Source: Paucimonas lemoignei (GTDB lineage Bacteria; Pseudomonadota; Gammaproteobacteria; Pseudomonadales; Pseudomonadaceae). From it: a DNA stretch of 64,000 bases. Shown piece by piece: positions 59,301 through 64,000 of this stretch (position 1 is its first letter; each line of letters begins with the position of its first letter). Made by a program: the position numbers and the translations under genes. The notes beneath the pieces were generated by a model. That model did not search any database. It saw only the letters and a list, made by a program, of their open reading frames with translations, and had not been told where the DNA came from. Location of the stretch: assembly GCA_900475325.1 (NCBI GenBank), contig LS483371.1, positions 5,238,001 to 5,302,000 on the forward strand. Direction: 5' to 3'.

Positions 59301-60074
59301 CACTTTGCAGGCCACACCGTCGATGCAGATTGCGTGCAGTTCAGCCGCCCAGTTTGTCCAGGGAGACTTCAACGCCTTGAGGGCTTCGCGACGTTGTTGT
59401 AACGACGCGGTGATCAGCTCGGCAGGTGCCTGAGTCGGGACTGCGCGTTCGCTGCCGAACAGGCTGCGGACTTTTGGTAACAGTGCTGCAGGGCCGCTCC
59501 AGTTGCTGCGTACCCAGGTCAGGGCATCGCCGCTCATGGGGTAGCAGAACAGCCGCCAGTAATCGCGCAGCACTTCGCCCAGCAAATTGCTGTGGTCGGT
59601 TTCCAGGGTCTGGGTGAACAGGCTGCCGCTGTCGAAGGCATGCTCGCGCAACATGCGCTGACACCAACTGTGAATGGTCGATACGGCGGCTTCGTCCATC
59701 CATTGCGCGGCGATATCCAGACGACTGGCGCAGGCGGGCCATTGCTCGGCACTGAATTGATCACGCAGCTCGTTGATCAGCTCGTCCGGCGCGCTGATTT
59801 CTTCGCGAAAGAAGCGCGCAGCTTCAGCCAGACGTATGCGAATGCGGTCACGCAGTTCTTTGGTGGCGGCATCGGTGAAGGTGACGACGAGGATTTGTGG
59901 CGGCAGTAATTCGCGGCCGAAACCCGCTGCATCACCGCCATGGCCCAGCACCAGTCGCACGTACAACGCCGAGATAGTGAAGGTCTTGCCGGTGCCTGCG
60001 CTGGCTTCGATCAGTTGGCTGCCCCGCAACGGGAAACGCAGCGCCAGGGATGCAGTGTGCTGGATGTCAGTCAT
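56370..60074 (-). CDS. recB: Exodeoxyribonuclease V beta subunit (RecB)
   Basis: This is a 1234-residue UvrD-type helicase plus nuclease. Walker A is in EASAGTGKTFTI near residue 22; the DEFQDTDPVQ motif, TIHKSKGLQYP and, in the C-terminal nuclease, GFIDL and VADYKSNWLG carry the metal-binding acids. ATG 60074 overlaps the recC stop codon (ATGA) and starts the standard RecB N-terminus; the frame to 60143 is shadow. It pairs with RecC and RecD at break ends. Confidence 0.96.
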   Translation of the reverse strand: MTDIQHTASLALRFPLRGSQLIEASAGTGKTFTISALYVRLVLGHGGDAAGFGRELLPPQILVVTFTDAATKELRDRIRIRLAEAARFFREEISAPDELINELRDQFSAEQWPACASRLDIAAQWMDEAAVSTIHSWCQRMLREHAFDSGSLFTQTLETDHSNLLGEVLRDYWRLFCYPMSGDALTWVRSNWSGPAALLPKVRSLFGSERAVPTQAPAELITASLQQRREALKALKSPWTNWAAELHAICIDGVACKVVDGRKMQERYFRPWFEKLTAWAADDELEELDLGTGFTRLTPEGIAEAWKSNPPSHPAFEAMVELKVALDTLPTPDAAVLEHAAHWVGVRFEAEKRRRAEMGFDDMLLRLDAALQSAGGERLATLIREQFPVALIDEFQDTDPVQYRIFESIYRLEENDSETGLFLIGDPKQAIYAFRGADIYTYLRARQATAGRWHTLDTNYRSSHAMVEAVNHVFLRAEQRPEGRGAFLFREGNDNDVPFFGALSQGKKDALQLDGTPLAALNVWHMASDQPVSGAAYRQQLAASCASEIVRLLNAGQQGRAGFAAPDKELKGVLPADIAILVRDGKEAQAVRGELSARGVRSVYLSDKDSVFAAQEAHDVLAWLKACAEPDSERTLRAALACITLALPLAELERLNQDELAWEARVMQFRGYHLIWRNQGVLPMLRRLLHDFQLPQTLIARTDGERVLTNLLHLSELLQQAAAELDGEQALIRHLGEHLALSGQAGEEQILRLESDEQLVKVVTIHKSKGLQYPLVFLPFICSSKPVDGSRLPLHFHDENRKAQVSLKPTAALIEQSDNERLAEDLRLLYVALTRAEYACWMGVADLKRGNASSSMLHRSALGYLLGGGMPLTESAGLSSWLRDLSEGCNGVSVEAVPEPTAETFSPPRNEATLLKPLNPKRRAAENWWIASYSALRIGDTITTGGDESPDSPQAQKLFDDERLDPEAPREVLVSGGDIHRFPRGPNPGTFLHGLLEWAGNEGFSAVADKPDVLEKQVGPRCNRRGWTGWIGTLTAWLQQVLTMPLSLADDTQSVALGEMDQPNQYRIEMEFWFACHKVDVAQMDALVRRYTHDNAPRAATETVSLNGMFKGFIDLTFEHEGRYYVADYKSNWLGPDDESYTQDAMTSAILDNRYDLQYVLYLLALHRQLKARLADYDYDQHMGGALYIFLRGAYASTQGAYFTRPPRELIEGLDLLFQGKSVTQEFVLTGEPA

Positions 60075-63000
60075 GCGCTGGCTCCTTCGCTGGACAGAGA
60101 CTGCCAAGGCGCCTCGACAATGGGTTTGTACAGCGCCTCGCACCAGCCAACGAACTCTTCGCTCTCCATCAATGCATCGAAGTCCGGGAACTGCCGGGCG
60201 AGCGCGGTGCTTTCTCGACGCTCGCCGTCAGTGGTTTGCCCGTCGCCTTCGTAGGCTTTGCGAGCTGCTGCTTCGGCCTTGCTGGTATCGGTCTGGCCCA
60301 GCCAGGCGAACGCCGTTTTGACCGCCACCGGCAACGGACGCTGCATGCCGCTGAGCCATGCGGTGAGCAGATCGTTCAGCACGTTTGTCGCCAGGGCTTG
60401 GTCCAGCGGGTCCAGCAGCAAGGTTTCATCACTGGCCACCAGCGCAGTGCTCAGCGGCAATCCGCAGGCGCAGCCCACCAGATGCAGCACCCAAGGGCGA
60501 ATCAGGCGATGCCATTTGCGAGATTTCTTGCCGCCGATCGCGTTGGGAATAGCCGTGATCAGCAGGTAGTCACCTTGGGTATTGCGATGCAGCCCGCCCA
60601 ACCAGCCTTCGAGGCTTACCCCCTGATACGCATGGCTGACGGGCAACGCACTGCTCAGCGGCTCGGGCCAGCGGTGCAGCAGGCTGTGGTAGCGCTGCAC
60701 CAGATCGGGCAACGGTTCGATCAGTTCTTGCTGCAAGCTGGCACCGAAGCCCGCCATGGGCAACAGGCCGCTGCCTTGCAGTTTCAGCGCCTGGGCTTGC
60801 AGGGCTTCGTCGCTGTGGTCGGCATGGGTGAGCGCGGCATTGAGCAGGCTGTCGCTGAGGCTGTAGCGCTCAAGGGCATCGAGCACGAAAGGTTCTTCGT
60901 CAGCCAGCGGCGCCTCTGCCACTTCAAAGTAAATTTTCAGACGCTGGCTGAAGAAGTGTTTGACCGGGTTGCGTAGGAAATCCTGCAACTGGGCGAGGTT
61001 CAGCGGTTCGTCCTGCTCATGGCCGGTCAGGGTCATCGGCGTTGGTGGCGCGGTTTGGTCTTCGTGCAGAACCTGCCATTCGCGGGCGAAGCTGAAGAGG
61101 TTCTCGGTGTTGGCATGGAAGTATTGGGCACTGAACGGCTGCAGCGGGTGCTCAAGGGTCAGGGCGTGCAAAAGTTGCTGGCCGGGATCACGCTTTTTGC
61201 TGTCCATGGGTTCCACGGCGTCGGCCAGTTTCCAGCCTGCGGACAGGTGATCACGCAGTTGCCCAACCAGCACTGATGGCGGGCGCTCGCTGTTGTCGCG
61301 AATGCTGCGGCCAACCCAGCTGATGTAGAGCTGGTCCCTTGCAGAGAGCAGGGCTTCGAGCAACAAGTAACGGTCGTCTTCACGGCGGGAGCGATCACCA
61401 GGGCGGTAGTCGCTGCCCATCAGGTCGAAATCCAGCGGTGGCTGTGCGCGTGGATAATCCCCATCGTTCATCCCCAGCAAACACACCAGTTTGAAAGGGA
61501 TAGCGCGCATCGGCATCAGGGTGCAGAAATTGACCGAACCTGCCAGGAAGCGCTGGGACAGGCGACCTTGGTCCAGCCCTGCCAGCCAGGCTTCGCGAAC
61601 AACCGTCAGCGGTAGCTCGTCTTGCAGGCCAACGGCTTCACAGGTCTGCAGCCAGGTTTCGCGCAGTTGTTCCAGTTGAGCCAGCAGGTAATCGTCATGC
61701 TCGCTGTCGGCGAGGAAGAACAGCTGCAACAAGGCTTGCAGGCGCAGGCCCCAGTCTTGGGCGATGGCCGGCGAAGACAGCTCGTTGTGCGCGACCTGCA
61801 GTGCATCGATCAGCGCGACCAGTGGGCCAATCAATGCGGCGTCCAGCCCACCGATTTCGTCGTAGGGCTCGATACCGTCGCAGGCAACACCGGCGCCTAC
61901 GGCATAGCCCAGCAGCATGCGGCGCAAACCGAAGTGCCAGCTGTTCTGCTCCAGTTCGGGTGGCAGACCCAGGCTTTCCCGTTGCGCTGCGCTGAGCCCC
62001 CAACGTACTCCGGCGCCTTCGATCCAGCGGTGCAGTGTTGGCAGGTCGCGTTCCTGAATCTTGAAGCGCGCGCGCAGTGCGGGAACATCCAGCAAGTCGA
62101 GGATTTCACTGACCGGGAAGCGGCTGTCGGGGATTTTCAGCAGATGCTCTACAGCAATCAGCAGCGGTTCGCGGCCACGCTGGCCTTGGTCGGCCAAGGT
62201 GAACGGGATGAAACGTCGATCGTCACGCTCGATCTGTCCGAACACGGCGCGGATGTGCGGCGCATAGCTGTCGATGTCCGGAACCATGACGATCACGTCG
62301 CGAGGGCGAAGGTCAGGATCCTTGCTGAACCGCGCCAGTAGCTGGTCGTGAAGGATTTCGACTTCCCGCTGAGCGCTGTGGGCGACATGGAAGCGTATGG
62401 AACGGTCTGTTGCTTTGTTTACGGCAGGCCAGAGCTCGCGAGTTTCGTCGAGTGGGCGCAGTTCCAGGATGTCGTCCTGCAGCTGGTTGAGGATAGTCTT
62501 GGGGTCGCTTTCGCTGAACAGATCGATGCGTCCGTCCTTGAACGCCGAGCGGTAACTGCCGGGATCATCGTGACTGTCCAGCAGGTTGATATAGTCACGG
62601 CCTTGCTTGCCCCATGCGGCCAATAGCGGGTGGGCGTGCTGGTGCAGGGCTTGCGAATCAAGAACAACCGGCATACCCGTCTTGCGTGCCTGACGCTTGT
62701 ATTGATGCCTTAACAGGTCTTTATCGGCGACGATGTCAGCCCAATGGTGACGGCAAGGGTTGTGAACGCAGAGCAGTACTTGGCTGAATCTTGCCAGACC
62801 GGCCAAGGCTTCGAGTGCCTGGGCGGGCAGAGAGGAAATACCAAAGACAATCACACGAGGAGGTAAACCTGCCGGTGCTTCGTCAAGGTGGGTGATGCGC
62901 TCGATAAAGCGCTGATGCACACCCGCCCGGCTCTGAGCCATCCCTTCTTGCCCGACATCCAGCAACAAGGCACGCCAGAGTTCTGCCTGCCAGCAATTAG

Positions 63001-63559
63001 CGGGTGTCAGCGGCTTGGATTCGCCTCTCACGTTACGCAGTTGGTGACGACCTGCTGCCCAATCTTCCAGCCAGTCGGCGCGGTAGACCTGGTATTGATC
63101 AAACAGATCGGCGAGTCGCTCTGACAGTTGGTAACGCTTGCGCAGGTCTGGGTCGTTGGTCAGGAATCTGCGCAATGGCTCGAAGTGCGGCTGATCGATA
63201 AGGGCTGGCAACAGGCGCATCAGACGCCAGGTCAGTGGAGCCTTATCCAGCAGCGAGGCTGCAGGGATTTCATCTTTGCCCAGCACTGATCGGTACAGCT
63301 GCCACATGAAGCTGCCAGGGAGTTGCACATCTATCGCAGCCGCAATCCCGCAGCCACCCAAGTCCTCGTCTGCGGCATCTTCGGCCAGAGCCAGCTTGAG
63401 CCACTGAGCAATGCCGTTGCTCTGCACCAGCGCGATTTCGTTTTCCAGGGGCGTTAGTGGATAGCGACGCATCCATGACACCACCAGACTGCGCAGGTCA
63501 TCCAGGCGATTGCCGTGAACGACCATGAAACCGGCGCTGAGGGAGGTTGTTACGGACAT
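60071..63559 (-). CDS. recC: Exodeoxyribonuclease V gamma subunit (RecC)
   Basis: This 1162-residue subunit splits the duplex and, in E. coli, reads Chi. The N-terminal part has VVHGNRLDDLR and QSNGIAQWLKL, and the middle LLGMNDGDYPR, as in RecC proteins. AAGGAAG lies about six bases before ATG 63559. It is the first gene of the operon; the promoter should lie in 63560-63670, which shows no clear consensus by eye. Which Chi-like sequence it might read is not deducible here. Confidence 0.95.
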   Translation of the reverse strand: MSVTTSLSAGFMVVHGNRLDDLRSLVVSWMRRYPLTPLENEIALVQSNGIAQWLKLALAEDAADEDLGGCGIAAAIDVQLPGSFMWQLYRSVLGKDEIPAASLLDKAPLTWRLMRLLPALIDQPHFEPLRRFLTNDPDLRKRYQLSERLADLFDQYQVYRADWLEDWAAGRHQLRNVRGESKPLTPANCWQAELWRALLLDVGQEGMAQSRAGVHQRFIERITHLDEAPAGLPPRVIVFGISSLPAQALEALAGLARFSQVLLCVHNPCRHHWADIVADKDLLRHQYKRQARKTGMPVVLDSQALHQHAHPLLAAWGKQGRDYINLLDSHDDPGSYRSAFKDGRIDLFSESDPKTILNQLQDDILELRPLDETRELWPAVNKATDRSIRFHVAHSAQREVEILHDQLLARFSKDPDLRPRDVIVMVPDIDSYAPHIRAVFGQIERDDRRFIPFTLADQGQRGREPLLIAVEHLLKIPDSRFPVSEILDLLDVPALRARFKIQERDLPTLHRWIEGAGVRWGLSAAQRESLGLPPELEQNSWHFGLRRMLLGYAVGAGVACDGIEPYDEIGGLDAALIGPLVALIDALQVAHNELSSPAIAQDWGLRLQALLQLFFLADSEHDDYLLAQLEQLRETWLQTCEAVGLQDELPLTVVREAWLAGLDQGRLSQRFLAGSVNFCTLMPMRAIPFKLVCLLGMNDGDYPRAQPPLDFDLMGSDYRPGDRSRREDDRYLLLEALLSARDQLYISWVGRSIRDNSERPPSVLVGQLRDHLSAGWKLADAVEPMDSKKRDPGQQLLHALTLEHPLQPFSAQYFHANTENLFSFAREWQVLHEDQTAPPTPMTLTGHEQDEPLNLAQLQDFLRNPVKHFFSQRLKIYFEVAEAPLADEEPFVLDALERYSLSDSLLNAALTHADHSDEALQAQALKLQGSGLLPMAGFGASLQQELIEPLPDLVQRYHSLLHRWPEPLSSALPVSHAYQGVSLEGWLGGLHRNTQGDYLLITAIPNAIGGKKSRKWHRLIRPWVLHLVGCACGLPLSTALVASDETLLLDPLDQALATNVLNDLLTAWLSGMQRPLPVAVKTAFAWLGQTDTSKAEAAARKAYEGDGQTTDGERRESTALARQFPDFDALMESEEFVGWCEALYKPIVEAPWQSLSSEGASA

Positions 63560-63673
63560 GGATGCTTCCTTGGCTGGACGAAAACCTGAGGCCGAACCTT
63601 AACGCAAAACGGGGTGGGAGTTGGTCTGGATTTGTGTGAGTTATGCGGGGAGGAGATGTTGAAATACAGACTT

Positions 63674-63747
63674 TGTAGGAGCTGCCGAAGGCTGCGAACT
63701 TTGGTGTATCAGGCACACCGCTATCGCAGCCTGCGGCAGCTCCTACA
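63674..63747. repeat. REP-like inverted repeat, TGTAGGAGCTGCC type
   Basis: TGTAGGAGCTGCCGAAGGCT and a matching opposite arm ending GGCAGCTCCTACA flank a short linker (TGTATCAGGCACACC). It is a third REP type, different from the GTGGGAG families. It lies between the recC start region and the 5S terminator. Confidence 0.88.
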
Positions 63748-63770
63748 GGGATGGGTGTTTTTCGAGCAGA

Positions 63771-63807
63771 CAAACAAAACCCCTGAACGCGTAAGCGATC
63801 AGGGGTT
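63771..63807 (-). terminator. rRNA operon terminator
   Basis: AACCCCTGA pairs with TCAGGGGTT around a 12-base loop, followed on the minus strand by a T-rich stretch. It lies 12 bases after the 5S rRNA 3' end. Confidence 0.92.
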
Positions 63808-63819
63808 CTGGAATTTAAT

Positions 63820-63935
63820 CTTGACGATGACCTACTCTCACATGGGGAAACCCCACACTACCATCGGCGATGCATCGTTTCACTACTGAGTTCGGGATGG
63901 GATCAGGTGGTTCCAATGCTCTATGGTCGTCAAGA
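63820..63935 (-). rRNA. rrf: 5S ribosomal RNA
   Basis: On the minus strand about 116 bases match Pseudomonas 5S rRNA: TTGACGACCATAGAGCATTG at the 5' end, CCACCTGATCCCATCCCGAA and GAACTCAGTAGTGAAACGAT in the middle, and GAGAGTAGGTCATCGTCAAG at the 3' end. The ends pair to form helix I. The 23S gene should lie right of the window; 63936-64000 is spacer. Confidence 0.96.
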
Positions 63936-64000
63936 AATTCGGTAGCCGGTTCGTGCCCTTGCGGGTACGCCTCAGCGAATGGGTATGTGATAGGTCGGTA

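Overview
This window is a GC-rich segment of a Pseudomonas chromosome, most like the P. fluorescens group. The main clues are dense REP/REPIN palindromes with a REP-associated tyrosine transposase, A-band-like D-rhamnan O-antigen genes, an OprD-family porin, and a recC-recB-recD operon beside a Pseudomonas-type 5S rRNA. All calls come from reading the sequence; no database search was run.

Positions 1-37,900 form a cell-surface island. It opens with a GDP-mannose pyrophosphorylase (wbpW/algA-like, cut by the window edge), then two tandem DUF4214/RTX proteins and a repetitive 846-residue DUF4214 surface protein. A gtrB-like cassette follows (polyprenyl-phosphate sugar transferase, SMR-type small membrane protein, membrane glycosyltransferase). 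A tight plus-strand operon at 9583-15633 encodes Wzt, a coiled-coil methyltransferase, glycosyltransferases and Rmd. Two separate O-acetylation systems follow: an acyltransferase-3/SGNH fusion and an MBOAT + SGNH pair. Beyond a RAYT gene inside REPIN arrays, the minus strand carries wzm, a very Ala-rich DUF4214 S-layer-like protein, an 1125-residue multi-domain glycosyltransferase, gmd, and a complete type I secretion system (TolC, HlyD and ABC components). The gmd start codon overlaps the TolC-like stop codon. A WbpZ-like glycosyltransferase is divergent from the secretion genes. The gene set can make GDP-D-rhamnose, polymerise and cap a rhamnan, export it by ABC transporter, and secrete DUF4214 surface proteins. 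My inference is a Caulobacter-like system in which a type I secreted surface layer is linked to the O-polysaccharide.

Positions 37,900-54,250 are metabolic. They hold a three-subunit periplasmic molybdenum hydroxylase (2Fe-2S, molybdopterin, triheme cytochrome c). Next comes a catabolic/uptake group: TIM-barrel isomerase-like protein, 2-oxoglutarate/Fe(II)-type oxygenase, amino-acid-type binding protein, fused permease-ATPase, M20 peptidase, LysR regulator, OprD-family porin and MHS-type transporter. Positions 54,277-63,559 are recD, recB and recC on the minus strand with overlapping start and stop codons. The right end has a 5S rRNA on the minus strand with its terminator.

Between genes, about 40 REP dimers (REPINs) occur. 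Complete plain ones are 90 bp, often tandem with a conserved spacer of about 45 bp. About a third of those in the arrays carry a net ~16-bp hairpin insertion at one fixed point in an arm.
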